Positions 43,501 through 51,365 of a stretch of 64,000 bases of DNA are shown piece after piece (position 1 is the stretch's first letter; the number at the start of each line of letters is the position of its first letter). The stretch is from Streptomyces smaragdinus (GTDB lineage Bacteria > Actinomycetota > Actinomycetes > Streptomycetales > Streptomycetaceae). Position numbers and translations under genes: made by a program. The notes under the pieces were generated by a model. It was not told where the DNA came from. It was given only the letters and a program-made list of their open reading frames with translations, and did no database searches. The DNA is taken from positions 60,664-124,663 of the forward strand of contig NZ_WEGJ01000015.1 of the NCBI RefSeq assembly GCF_009604385.1. Direction: 5' to 3'.

Positions 43501-43601
43501 AGCCCGCCCGCGCGGTCCCCCACTGGCAGGAGGCGCTCACCCTGTTCCGCGGCCTCAAGGCGCCCGAGGCGAAAGAGGCCGAGCGGCGGCTCACGGGTTG
43601 A
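40596..43601 (+). CDS. AfsR/SARP-type multidomain transcriptional activator (BTAD-NB-ARC-TPR)
   Basis: A 1001-residue regulator. An OmpR-like DNA-binding domain (1-95) and BTAD domain (about 95-240) form the SARP unit, here with a shortened DNA-binding part. An NB-ARC ATPase follows: Walker A GTAGVGKT at 298-305, Walker B RRLLVVLDN, then about 650-1000 of TPR repeats (GSALRALGLADFRLDRLQDA and similar). Leu66 is TTA (40791-40793), giving bldA dependence. Such proteins activate secondary-metabolite or developmental genes in response to ligand or phosphorylation. Divergent MFS gene with TTA codon may be a target. Confidence 0.92.
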   Translation: MQFMVLGPLRMTGRGDAAAGEVPGALRRGLLSLLLARADEPVPAEVLLDALWGERPEPGRIRRLQLQVHRLRQLLDAPERLEFGASGYRLRVRPGELDAGRFGALLTEAGPAGPARRVELIREALALWQGETPYAGVELPALAGEVQRLGDRRLLALEELYEAELRCGHEARAAGELARLTERHPLRERLQALLVTALYRSGRQADALAAYRRARREVVTELGLEPGPELRALEQAILAGEPLEPDRTGMGGRSDPGPVVPRQLPHPVPGFTGRDAELALLDRLTAEGGTAVISAVAGTAGVGKTALAVQWAHRVRDRFPDGQLYVDLRGFGPGRPAEPADVLAAFLRALGADATVVPRDTVERAALFRSLVARRRLLVVLDNARSAEQVRPLLTGSPSCFVLVTSRNTLAGLAAREGAHRIDLDRMTDDEAHRLLVSLLGERCSADPGATARLVERCARLPLALRIAAERIRETPHRTLRGLVLELTDERDRLDLLDAGDPHASVRAAFFASYRNLEPDTARLFRLLGLHPGQDTDEYALAALAGDPGRRATRRGLDRLVRASLVDEVTAGRYRLHDLLRSYAAELTAAADTGAERTAALSRLCDYYLRTAALAADILAPHELRPAPAVRKVPEPPPLAGYHAALAWLDTERANLIRTATAAADHKLPGRTGDFSTALLWYLDLGLHLDEARELHTRALEAAREHGDLAAEGSALRALGLADFRLDRLQDAARSLEQALDLHTQAGDPLLEAASAGVLGVVLGLLGRSGEAVRQLRRSAELYRGLGVRRALLQRPMLNLGLLLRRLGRTAEAERALREALDIAVECRQPPGQVLSLCGLATLYRDTGRHDEALDHAERAVATARTGGLPFVEGFALTRLGAVHRGLGDHDSARRRYCEALAIARAGFNARLEMSVLNDLAATHVALGGAADALRCHTEALAIAVDRGTAYEQARAHAGLGRCHDALGEPARAVPHWQEALTLFRGLKAPEAKEAERRLTG

Positions 43602-44781
43602 ACGCCAGGAACACGAACCCGGCGAAGATCACCAGATGCACCCCGGCCTGCAGCAGCGTCGCCCGGCCGGAGAAGACCGTGAGCACCCCGACCACGGCCG
43701 TCAGCGCCAGCAGCACGGTGTGCGTGGGGCTCAGCCCCAGCAGCAGCTTGCCGTCCAGCCAGATCGAGGCCGCGGCGATCACCGGGATCGTCAGCCCGAT
43801 GCTGGCCACCGCCGAGCCGTACGCCAGGTTCAGGCTCGTCTGCACCTCGTCGCGCCGCGCCGCCCGCACCGCCGTGATCGTCTCCGGCGCCAGCACGAGC
43901 AGCGCGATGACCACGCCGACGACGGCCGAAGGCAGCCCCAGGGACTGCACCCCCGACTTCAGCGACGGGGACACCAGCTTGGCCAGGCCCACCACCGCCA
44001 GCAGCGACAGCAGCAGCAGGCCCAGCCCCACCCACGCCTGCCGCGGGGTGGGCCGCGGACCGTGGTGCTCGGGCTCGTAGTCGCCGGGCATCGCGTCGTG
44101 CGCGACCCTCGCCGGCGGACGGCCCTCGCCCTCCTCCTCCGCCAGCTCCCAGAAGCCCGGCAGAGGTCCGCCGTAACGCCGTACGGGCACGAACTGCTCG
44201 CGGTGCCGCACCGTCTGGACCAGCACGAACACCACGTACAGCAGCAGTGAGGCGACCGCGGCGAAGGCCAGCTGCGGGCCGGTGAACTCCGGTCCGCGCC
44301 GGCTCGAGGTGTACGAGGGCAGCACCAGGCTCAGCGTGGCCAGGGTGAGCGTCGTCGCCAGCAGCCCGCCGGCGCCCTCGGCGTTGAACACGGCGGTGCC
44401 GTGGCGCAGCGAGCCGACCAGGAGCGCGGCGCCGACCACGCCGTTGCAGGTGATCATCACGGCGGCGAAGACCGTGTCGCGGGCGAGGGAGTCGGCTTCG
44501 CTGCCGCCGGAGATCATCATCGTGATGATCAGGCCGACCTCGATCAGGGTCACCGACACCGCCAGCACCAGCGTGCCGAACGGCTCCCCCACGGTGTGCG
44601 CGACGGTCTCCGCGTGGTGCACGGCGCCCAGCACCGCGCCGGCCAGCAGCAGCCCGGCGAGCGCCAGCCCCCAGCCGGGCAGGTCCCGGCCCCACCCCGC
44701 CGCCGCCCCGGCCAGCGCCACCGGCGGGACCACGAACGGCCAGAGGCGCAGCAGACCGGCGGGCGTACGACCGGAGTCCAT
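43591..44781 (-). CDS. Calcium/cation-proton antiporter (ChaA/CaCA type)
   Basis: A 396-residue protein with about 11 membrane helices. The two alpha-repeats of the cation/Ca2+ exchanger superfamily are visible: GEPFGTLVLAVSVTLIEVGLI near residue 65 and NLAYGSAVASIGLTIPVI near 320, each with the acidic or polar residues of the ion site, plus LVLAPETITAVRAARR. The central loop is His/Pro-rich and hydrophilic. The 3' end overlaps the AfsR-like gene by 11 bases. It would export Ca2+ or Na+/K+ using the proton gradient. Confidence 0.87.
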   Translation of the reverse strand: MDSGRTPAGLLRLWPFVVPPVALAGAAAGWGRDLPGWGLALAGLLLAGAVLGAVHHAETVAHTVGEPFGTLVLAVSVTLIEVGLIITMMISGGSEADSLARDTVFAAVMITCNGVVGAALLVGSLRHGTAVFNAEGAGGLLATTLTLATLSLVLPSYTSSRRGPEFTGPQLAFAAVASLLLYVVFVLVQTVRHREQFVPVRRYGGPLPGFWELAEEEGEGRPPARVAHDAMPGDYEPEHHGPRPTPRQAWVGLGLLLLSLLAVVGLAKLVSPSLKSGVQSLGLPSAVVGVVIALLVLAPETITAVRAARRDEVQTSLNLAYGSAVASIGLTIPVIAAASIWLDGKLLLGLSPTHTVLLALTAVVGVLTVFSGRATLLQAGVHLVIFAGFVFLAFNP

Positions 44782-44961
44782 GCCCCGACCCTGCCAGCGG
44801 TGGCCGCCGGGCGCGCGCGGGGCGGGGCCGATGGGGGGTGAGGCGGGGGCGGGGGTGTACGTAGCACCACCGTGGACCGGGTGTGTGCGCCCAGTGTCCG
44901 CGGGGGTCGCCGTCCGTAGCTTCGTGGTCGAGGCCGTCGGTCGACGAGGGAGTTGAGGACG

Positions 44962-45798
44962 ATGTTCGGTTCGAAGCGGGGGGCGGGGCCAGGGGTCCGC
45001 GGGGTTCCGGGGGGTGTGGGGTCTCCGGGGTTTCCGGGATCTTCGGAGGACGAGGCGCTGCGGCTGGTCGGGGTTAGTAAGTCGTACGGGCACGGGGCCG
45101 GTGCCGTGACCGCGCTGGACGGGGTGAGCCTCGGGCTGCGGCACGGGACGTTCACCGCCGTGATGGGGCCGTCGGGGTCCGGGAAGTCGACGCTGCTGCA
45201 GGTCGCCGCGGGGCTGGAGCGGGCGGACGGCGGCATCGTACGGGTGGACGGCGCGGAGCTGACCGGGGGGACGGAGGCGGAGCTGACGAAGTTCCGGCGG
45301 CGGCGGGTCGGATTCGTGTTCCAGCAGTACAACCTGCTGCCGACGCTCACCGTCGAGCAGAACACCGTGCTGCCGCTGAAGCTCGCCCGCCGGCGCGTCG
45401 ACCGGACGCACGTGCACGAGGTGCTGACGCGGGTGGGCCTGGGCGACCTGTCGCACCGTCACCCCGACGAGCTGTCCGGCGGCCAGCGCCAGCGCGTCGC
45501 GATCGCCCGCGCGCTGGTCACCCGGCCGGCGGTGGTCTTCGCCGACGAGCCGACGGGGGCGCTGGACACCCGCAGCGCGCGTGAGGTGCTGGTGCTGCTG
45601 CGGGAGTCGGTACGGGGGGAGGGGCGGACGGTGGTCATGGTGACGCACGATCCGGTGGCCGCCTCGTACGCGGACGCGGTGCTGTTCCTGGCGGACGGGC
45701 GGATCGTCGGGCGGATGGACGCTCCGACGGCGGACCGGGTCGCGGAGCGGATGACACATCTGGGGGACGCTGTTTCGAGCACCGTCCAGGAGGTGTGA
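44962..45798 (+). CDS. MacB/LolD-type ABC transporter ATP-binding protein
   Basis: A 278-residue ABC ATPase. A Gly/Pro-rich N-terminal stretch (SKRGAGPGVRGVPGGVGSPG) precedes the domain at about 36. Walker A is GPSGSGKSTLL, the Q-loop VFQQYNLLPTLTVEQN is of the MacB/LolD type, the signature is LSGGQRQRVAIARAL, Walker B is AVVFADEPTGALD, and the switch His is in MVTHDPV. It pairs with the FtsX-type permease 3 bases downstream. The ATG at 44962 follows a gaggac-like site. Likely an exporter or mechanotransmitter of peptides or antibiotics. Confidence 0.92.
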   Translation: MFGSKRGAGPGVRGVPGGVGSPGFPGSSEDEALRLVGVSKSYGHGAGAVTALDGVSLGLRHGTFTAVMGPSGSGKSTLLQVAAGLERADGGIVRVDGAELTGGTEAELTKFRRRRVGFVFQQYNLLPTLTVEQNTVLPLKLARRRVDRTHVHEVLTRVGLGDLSHRHPDELSGGQRQRVAIARALVTRPAVVFADEPTGALDTRSAREVLVLLRESVRGEGRTVVMVTHDPVAASYADAVLFLADGRIVGRMDAPTADRVAERMTHLGDAVSSTVQEV

Positions 45799-45801
45799 GG
45801 G

Positions 45802-47109
45802 ATGTTCGCTCTGGCCATGCGTTCCGTGCGGCGGCGGCCCGGTCGTTTCGCCGCCACCCTGCTGGCGTCCTTCCTGGGCGCGGCGATCGTGATGACGTTC
45901 AACTCCCTGCTCGACACGGCGTCCGCCCCTGGGGTGGACGACGTCAGCGCCGAGTCGCTGACCACGGCGGCGGCGGTCGTCGGCGGCTACGGCTCGCTGG
46001 TGGTGTTCTTCGCCGTGGCCTCCACGCTTACCGTCGCGGTCCGCCAGCGGTCCGCGGAGATGGAGCTGCTGCGCGCCACGGGGGCCACCCCGGCGCAGAT
46101 CAGACGGATGGTCGTCGGTGAGGCGGCGGCCGTCGCGCTCGCCGGGACGCTGCCGGCGATCGGGCCGGCGATGCTCGGCGGGCGGCTGCTCCTCGGCCTG
46201 TTCCAGGACAGCGGTCAGGTCGCCGGGTCCGTGGAGTACGCGTTCGGGGAGATCGCCCTGACGACGGGCGTCTGCATCACGCTGGTGGCCTCCGTGGGCG
46301 CCGCGCTGCTCGCGGTACGGCGGGCGGGTCGCGCGCCGGGCGGCGGGGGCCGGCGGCGGTGGCGTACGTGGGGCGGGCGGGCGGCGCTCGTGCTCGGGAC
46401 GGTGCTGGCGGCCGCGACGTTCGCGATGGGGGACGCCGGGCCGGAGGCGATGGCGCCGCCCGCGTACGGGGCGATCCTGCTGTCCGTGGGGTTCGCCGTC
46501 TTCTCACCGGCGCTGCTGCGGTGGGTGCTGGGGGTGCTCGAACGGCCGCTGGCGGGCTCCGGCTCGGGCTGGCTGACGGTGCAGGGGCTGCGGCGGCGGG
46601 CGGGTGAGCTGACGGGGGTGCTGATGCCGCTGGTGCTGTTCGTGGGGATCTCGACGGCCACGCTGTACATGCAGGCGGTGGAGAACGACCGGACGGGGGT
46701 CACCCGGACGGTGGACGACAAGAACCTGGAGACGCTGAACTTCGTGGTCGTCGGGATCATCGCCGTGTTCGCCTGCGTGATGCTGGTCAACACCCTGTAC
46801 GCGGCCACCTCGTACCGTGCGCGGGAGTTCGGCGGACAGCGGCTCGCGGGGGCGACGCCGGGGCAGGTGCTGCGGACGGTGGGGCTGGAGTCGGCGCTGC
46901 TGACGGTCACCGGGGTGCTGTTCGGGTCGCTCGCCGCGCTGGCGGGGGTCATACCGTTCACCGTCGCCCGCGGTGACGGCGTGCTGCCGCCGCTGGGGCC
47001 CGGCGTCTGGCTGGCGGTGTGCGGCGTCGCGGCGGCGGCCACGCTGGGGACGTCCCTCGGGACGGCGCGGCGGGTGCTGCGGACGCCGGCGGTGCGGGCG
47101 GTGGGGTGA
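45802..47109 (+). CDS. FtsX-like (MacB-type) ABC permease
   Basis: A 435-residue membrane protein with about eight hydrophobic helices in two FtsX-type halves: GGYGSLVVFFAVASTLTVAV with EMELLRATGATPAQIRRM, and VVGIIAVFACVMLVNTLYAA with REFGGQRLAGATPGQVLRTV. The ELLRATG/GQRLAGAT motifs are the coupling helices that contact the ATPase. It starts 3 bases after the ATPase gene (gaggtgTGAggATG), and with it forms a complete transporter of unknown substrate. Confidence 0.9.
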   Translation: MFALAMRSVRRRPGRFAATLLASFLGAAIVMTFNSLLDTASAPGVDDVSAESLTTAAAVVGGYGSLVVFFAVASTLTVAVRQRSAEMELLRATGATPAQIRRMVVGEAAAVALAGTLPAIGPAMLGGRLLLGLFQDSGQVAGSVEYAFGEIALTTGVCITLVASVGAALLAVRRAGRAPGGGGRRRWRTWGGRAALVLGTVLAAATFAMGDAGPEAMAPPAYGAILLSVGFAVFSPALLRWVLGVLERPLAGSGSGWLTVQGLRRRAGELTGVLMPLVLFVGISTATLYMQAVENDRTGVTRTVDDKNLETLNFVVVGIIAVFACVMLVNTLYAATSYRAREFGGQRLAGATPGQVLRTVGLESALLTVTGVLFGSLAALAGVIPFTVARGDGVLPPLGPGVWLAVCGVAAAATLGTSLGTARRVLRTPAVRAVG

Positions 47110-47177
47110 GGCGTTCGTTTTCTCCGGAGGGGCCCGCGTTCGTTATTCGGTTGCCCCGCCCCACGCCGCGCGGTGCG

Positions 47178-48083
47178 ATGGCCCGCATGATGCACCCCGA
47201 CGAACATCCCCTCGACGCCGCCCTCGTCCGCCGGCTGATCGCCGGACGGTTCCCCGAATGGGCGTCCCTCGACGTGACGCGGCTGCCGTCCGGCGGGACG
47301 GTCAACGCCATGTTCCGGCTGGGCGGGCGGATGGTCGTACGGCTGCCGCTGACCCCCGGCGGGGCGGGGGACGTGACGCTGGAGCGGACGTGGCTCCCCC
47401 GGCTCGCCCCGCTGCTGCCCGTCGCCCTCCCGGAGGTGCTGGGCGCCGGGGAACCCACCCCCGACTACCCGTACCCGTGGTCGGTGTACGGCTGGCTCGA
47501 CGGTACGAACCCGGAGCCCGGCGCGCTCACCGACCCGGTGGGGCTGGCCGGGGACCTGGCGGCGTTCGTCACCGCGATGCGGGCGGTCACCCTGCCGGAC
47601 GCCCCCGGCGCCCACCGCGGCGGACCGCTGGCCGTGCAGGACCCCGGGACACGCGAGGCGATCGACGCGCTGCGGAAGCTCCCCGCGGAGGGCGTCGACT
47701 GCGACGCGGTCACCGCCGTCTGGGACCGGGCGCTCGCCGCCCCCGCGTGGGACGGGGCCCCCGGGTGGCTGCACGCCGATCTGATGCCGGGCAACCTGCT
47801 GGTGTCGTCCGGCGGACGGCTCGGTGCGGTCATCGACTTCGGCTGTACGGGCGCGGGCGACCCCGCGTGCGACCTGTTCCCCGCGTGGAACCTGCTCCCG
47901 GCCGGCGCCGCCCGCGACGCGTTCCGCGCCGGCGTCGGCGTGGACGACGCGACCTGGCTGCGCGGCCGGGCGCGCACGCTGTCGCAGGCGGTAGTCGCCC
48001 TGCCGTACTACCGCACGACGAACCCGGCGATGGCGGGCAACGCCCGGCACGTCATCCGCGAGGTGCTGGCGGAGGAACGCTAG
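47178..48083 (+). CDS. Aminoglycoside-phosphotransferase-like kinase
   Basis: A 301-residue APH-family protein. The catalytic motifs are intact: LHADLMPGNLLVSS (Brenner-type loop with Asp and Asn) and GAVIDFGCTGAGDPACDL (metal-binding Asp). The N-lobe has VVRLPLTPGG. Most Streptomyces members have no proven substrate and are not resistance genes by default. The ATG at 47178 or the one at 47190 may be used. It overlaps the convergent M23 gene by 4 bases. No resistance determinant was visible nearby. Confidence 0.87.
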   Translation: MARMMHPDEHPLDAALVRRLIAGRFPEWASLDVTRLPSGGTVNAMFRLGGRMVVRLPLTPGGAGDVTLERTWLPRLAPLLPVALPEVLGAGEPTPDYPYPWSVYGWLDGTNPEPGALTDPVGLAGDLAAFVTAMRAVTLPDAPGAHRGGPLAVQDPGTREAIDALRKLPAEGVDCDAVTAVWDRALAAPAWDGAPGWLHADLMPGNLLVSSGGRLGAVIDFGCTGAGDPACDLFPAWNLLPAGAARDAFRAGVGVDDATWLRGRARTLSQAVVALPYYRTTNPAMAGNARHVIREVLAEER

Positions 48084-48865
48084 AGGGAGACGCGGTGTTT
48101 GGCGAGGTAGGTCACGGGGTTGATGTCCGAACCGAAGCCCCGCTGCGTGCGCACCTCGAGGTGCAGGTGCGGGCCGGTCACGTTGCCGGTGGCGCCGGAG
48201 TAGGCGATCAGCTGGCCGCCGCCGACGCGTGCCCACAGGCCGACGCGGAGGCGGGACAGATGGCCGTACAGGACGTAGTGCCCGTCGTTCATCCGGACCT
48301 TGACGTAGAGCCCGTACGAGGGGTCCCGCCTGGCCTCGATCACCTGGCCGGGGCCGACGGACCGGACCGGGGTCCCGGTGGGGACGGCGATGTCGACGCC
48401 GGTGTGGTAGCCGCGCACCCAGTGCGTGCCGCGGATGCCGTACGAGGCGCTGATCCAGCCGCCCTTGGTCGGCGCCGCCCAGCCGCGCATGGGGGCCAGG
48501 GCGCCGAAGGCGGCCTTGTCGTCGGTCAGCGCTCCGTCGCCGAGCAGCGTGCCGTCCGGGGCCGACGGTACTTCGGGGGCGGTCCATTCGCCGTGGGACG
48601 TCGATTCGTCAGGGGCTGACGGCTCGCCGAGGGACGTCGATTCGTCGGGGAGCGCCGGCGTCCCGACGGACGTCGATTCGTCCTCGCCCCGCGCCTTGTC
48701 GTCCGTCGTCACCCCGCCGTCGGCCGGTGGCGCCTCCTCGGCCGGGCGGCCCGACCCCGCGTACGTGCCCGCTCCCTCGCCGGGAGCCGGATCATCGGCC
48801 GCCGCGGGGGCGGCGAACACTAACGCGAGCAGCAGCGGAAGAACGACGGTCTGCAGCGGGCGCAC
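48080..48865 (-). CDS. Secreted M23-family peptidoglycan endopeptidase with TTA codon
   Basis: A 261-residue exported protein. The signal peptide is VVLPLLLALVFAAPAAA, cleaved about residue 23. A linker (about 60-110) holds three 13-residue repeats of the type DESTSxGxPxxP, and the M23 domain follows with its zinc site HTGVDIAVPTGTPV and HLHLEV. Codon 15 (Leu, in LLALVFA) is TTA (taa at 48821-48823), so it should need bldA. M23 enzymes cut the peptide cross-bridges of peptidoglycan, typically in growth or spore formation. The GTG at 48865 is the start. Confidence 0.9.
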   Translation of the reverse strand: MRPLQTVVLPLLLALVFAAPAAADDPAPGEGAGTYAGSGRPAEEAPPADGGVTTDDKARGEDESTSVGTPALPDESTSLGEPSAPDESTSHGEWTAPEVPSAPDGTLLGDGALTDDKAAFGALAPMRGWAAPTKGGWISASYGIRGTHWVRGYHTGVDIAVPTGTPVRSVGPGQVIEARRDPSYGLYVKVRMNDGHYVLYGHLSRLRVGLWARVGGGQLIAYSGATGNVTGPHLHLEVRTQRGFGSDINPVTYLAKHRVSL

Positions 48866-49093
48866 GACGGGTACCTCCAGGCGAGCGGGCGGTCAGGAAC
48901 GCGGCCACGCTAGGTGTGCCCCCCACGTATCCGCCGCCCCGCCACGCTCGGCCCCGCGCAGACCACCCGCCCGCCACACGGCAACTCCCCGCCACCCGCA
49001 CGTCCGTTTGCCCCGCACCCGGTTGTTCGCCCCCGGCCGGCGGACGGCCCGAGCCGCCGCTCACGACACCACCCGGCACCTCTCGGCCACCGC

Positions 49094-49540
49094 TCACGAA
49101 GCCGCGAGCAGTGCCCCCTCACGCCACTTGAGCATCTTGTCGAACGACACGACCGCACCCCGCCCCGGCCGGTTGTGGATGTCGACGTGGTCCGCGAGGG
49201 TCTCGATCAGATACAGCCCCCGCCCGCCCTCCGCCCGCACCGACGCCCGGGCGCCGCGCAGCCGGGCGGACGGGTTGTCGTCCGTGAAGCCGGGGCCCGC
49301 GTCGATCACCTCGATCCGGCACTTCACGCCGTCGATGAACGCCGTCACCCGGTAGTCGTCCGTCGCCGCGTCACCGCCGTGCTCGACCGCGTTCGCGCAG
49401 GCCTCCGTCAGCGCCAGGGAGAGGTCGAAGGAGATGTCCGGGTCGACGCCCGCCGCGTCCATGGCACCGACGAGCAGCCGCCGGGCGAGCGGAACGCTCG
49501 CCGCCTCACGCCGCAGATGCAGGGACCACCAGATGCTCAT
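49094..49540 (-). CDS. HATPase (anti-sigma factor RsbW-like) protein
   Basis: A 148-residue GHKL protein closer to RsbW than the others here: LALTEACANAVEHGG is the N-box, EVIDAGPGFTDDN the G1 box and AEGGRGLYLIETLADHVD the lid. The short form without extra domains suggests an anti-sigma kinase in a partner-switching pair, but no anti-anti-sigma or sigma gene adjoins it. It starts at the ATG at 49540. The 228 bases to the M23 gene contain no gene. Confidence 0.87.
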   Translation of the reverse strand: MSIWWSLHLRREAASVPLARRLLVGAMDAAGVDPDISFDLSLALTEACANAVEHGGDAATDDYRVTAFIDGVKCRIEVIDAGPGFTDDNPSARLRGARASVRAEGGRGLYLIETLADHVDIHNRPGRGAVVSFDKMLKWREGALLAAS

Positions 49541-49742
49541 CGGGGTTCAGCCTCCTGGCTGGTTTTGCGGCTGGACGTAAGGTACGTATAACCGGCATCC
49601 GGGCGACTGAACCGTCACCGGCGGGTGAGGACACTCATTCAGCGGATGCGTTTATTCCACCTGTGCGGTATAGACCTCCGACGGCATCCGGTCGCGCCCT
49701 CCTGTACCGCGGGTGGGAGGCCGGTGAGATGATGGCGCCGCC

Positions 49743-50486
49743 ATGACTGCCACCGCCCGGCGCGCCGGCGCCGACCTGCGACTGCTGCGCGCCGCCGTCT
49801 TCACCGCGGTGTGCGTCGCGCTGTCCGCCGGCGGACATGTCCTGGCCTCCGCTTCGGCCGTCCCCCTGTGGGCGCTGGGCGCCGCCTTCGCCGTCGTCCT
49901 CGGCGTCACCTGGGCGGGCGCCGGACGGGAGCGGTCGCTGCGCGCCATCGCCGGGCTGCTGACCGTGGGACAGCTGGGCCTGCACGCCCTGTTCGCCCTC
50001 GGACAGCACACCGACCCGGCTCCGACCAGCGGCGTCACGGCGTTCGCCCGGAAGCTGGTGTGCGGGCACAGCGGTATGCCGCTCACCGAGGGGCACGCCC
50101 GGCATCTCGTCTCGGCCGCCGGGGTGGACCCCGACCGGCTGGCCCCCGTCGCCGCCCCGGGCGGACACCTGGGGCACGCCGCCGCGGCGTCCTCGTACAC
50201 CCTGCCGATGCTTCTCGGCCATCTCCTCGCCGCCCTCGCCGCCGGCTGGCTGCTGCGGCGCGGTGAGGCGGCCCTGTTCCGGCTCGTACGGCTCGCCCGC
50301 CCCGCGCCCCGGCTGCTCGGCGCGCTGCGGCTGGCCGCCGCGCTACGGGACGGCCTCCCGTACGCCGTCGGTCCGCGCCCCGTACCCCGGCGCACCCGGG
50401 ACGGCGCACCGCCGGCGGACCCCTCCGTCGTCCTCGCGCACAGCGTGATCCGCCGCGGCCCACCCGGCTGCGGGCTCGCCGCCTGA
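49743..50486 (+). CDS. Hypothetical membrane protein ahead of the copper operon
   Basis: A 247-residue protein with about five hydrophobic helices (for example RLLRAAVFTAVCVALSAGGH, AVPLWALGAAFAVVLGVTWA, LLGHLLAALAAGWLLRR) and a His-containing loop (LVCGHSGMPLTEGHARHLV). I do not recognise a named family; the His/Met-bearing loop and position before the copper genes suggest metal handling, as an inference. It ends 93 bases before the YcnI gene, and a hairpin (50508-50558) lies between. Confidence 0.7.
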   Translation: MTATARRAGADLRLLRAAVFTAVCVALSAGGHVLASASAVPLWALGAAFAVVLGVTWAGAGRERSLRAIAGLLTVGQLGLHALFALGQHTDPAPTSGVTAFARKLVCGHSGMPLTEGHARHLVSAAGVDPDRLAPVAAPGGHLGHAAAASSYTLPMLLGHLLAALAAGWLLRRGEAALFRLVRLARPAPRLLGALRLAAALRDGLPYAVGPRPVPRRTRDGAPPADPSVVLAHSVIRRGPPGCGLAA

Positions 50487-50579
50487 CGCTCCGCCCGCCC
50501 GACGGGAGGGAGGTGTCCGGCCGCGGGCCCGGCCACGCGCCAGGACCCCACACCTCCCACCCGACGGAGTCACATCGCC

Positions 50580-51296
50580 ATGCGTGTTCCCCTCTCGCGC
50601 GGCCGTCTCGGCCTCGCCTTTGCCGTCGCCGCCGGCGGCGTACTGCTGCTCGCCTCCCCCGCCCTCGCCCATGTGGGCGTCAGCCCCGAGGGCGTCGCCC
50701 GGCAGGGCGGCTACGCGACGGTCAACTTCAAGGTCCCCAACGAGCAGGACAAGGCCTCGACGATCCGGATCGAGGTCACCCTGCCCGCCGACCACCCCCT
50801 GTCCTCCGCGATGCCGCAGCCCGTACCCGGGTGGGACGTCAAGGTCGAGAAGGTCAAGCTCGACAAGCCCCTCGAGGTCCACGGCAGCAAGGTCACCGAG
50901 GCCGCCGGCAAGATCATCTGGTCCGGCGGGGCCATCGCACCGGGCACCTTCCAGCAGTTCCCCGTCTCCCTCGGCCCGCTGCCCGAGGACACCGACGAGC
51001 TGGTCTTCAAGACCGTCCAGACGTACGACAACGACGTGGTCTCCCGCTGGATCGAGGTCCCGCAGGACGGCGCCGAGGAGCCCGAGAACCCCGCGCCCGT
51101 CCTCGCCCTGTCCCCCGCCGAGGGGGAGGACGGCCACAACGTCGCCGACAGGAAGCCCGCGGACGACGCCAAGAGCACCGAGGCGGCCGCCGCCGACAGC
51201 GCCGACACGACCGCCCGTACCCTCGGAGCCGTGGGCATCGCGCTCGGCGCCGCGGGCCTCGTGTTCGGCCTCCGGTCCCGCCGCGGGCGCGCGTAG
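50580..51296 (+). CDS. YcnI/DUF1775 copper-binding protein
   Basis: A 238-residue exported protein. Signal peptide cleavage at SPALA gives a mature N-terminal His31 (HVGVSPEGV), the copper ligand of YcnI proteins; Trp in PGWDVKVEKVK lies where the family has its conserved Trp. The DUF1775 domain is about 31-175, followed by a Glu/Ala-rich linker and a C-terminal membrane helix ending in RSRRGRA. It heads the copper genes. The leader contains a 9-bp stem GGGAGGTGT/ACACCTCCC (50508-50516 with 50550-50558). Confidence 0.92.
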   Translation: MRVPLSRGRLGLAFAVAAGGVLLLASPALAHVGVSPEGVARQGGYATVNFKVPNEQDKASTIRIEVTLPADHPLSSAMPQPVPGWDVKVEKVKLDKPLEVHGSKVTEAAGKIIWSGGAIAPGTFQQFPVSLGPLPEDTDELVFKTVQTYDNDVVSRWIEVPQDGAEEPENPAPVLALSPAEGEDGHNVADRKPADDAKSTEAAAADSADTTARTLGAVGIALGAAGLVFGLRSRRGRA

Positions 51297-51305
51297 GACC
51301 CGACC

Positions 51306-51331
51306 GGGAGCCCGCCCGACGGCGGGCTCCC
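51306..51331 (+). terminator. Hairpin between ycnI and sco (partial terminator or processing site)
   Basis: A perfect 11-bp stem GGGAGCCCGCC/GGCGGGCTCCC closed by the CGAC tetraloop (51306-51331), 10 bases after the YcnI stop. No T tract follows; it may attenuate rather than end transcription. Confidence 0.5.
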
Positions 51332-51365
51332 CCTCGGCCCCTCACAGACGTACAGAAGGAAACCC

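Noticed and set aside
47178..48083. Aminoglycoside resistance gene
   Set aside because: The fold is APH-like, but such kinases are abundant in Streptomyces with other substrates and there is no resistance context.
46215..48587. A 790-codon minus-strand frame opposite the FtsX permease, APH and M23 genes
   Set aside because: It overlaps three clear genes and its translation is repetitive Pro/Ser/Arg without any recognisable domain.
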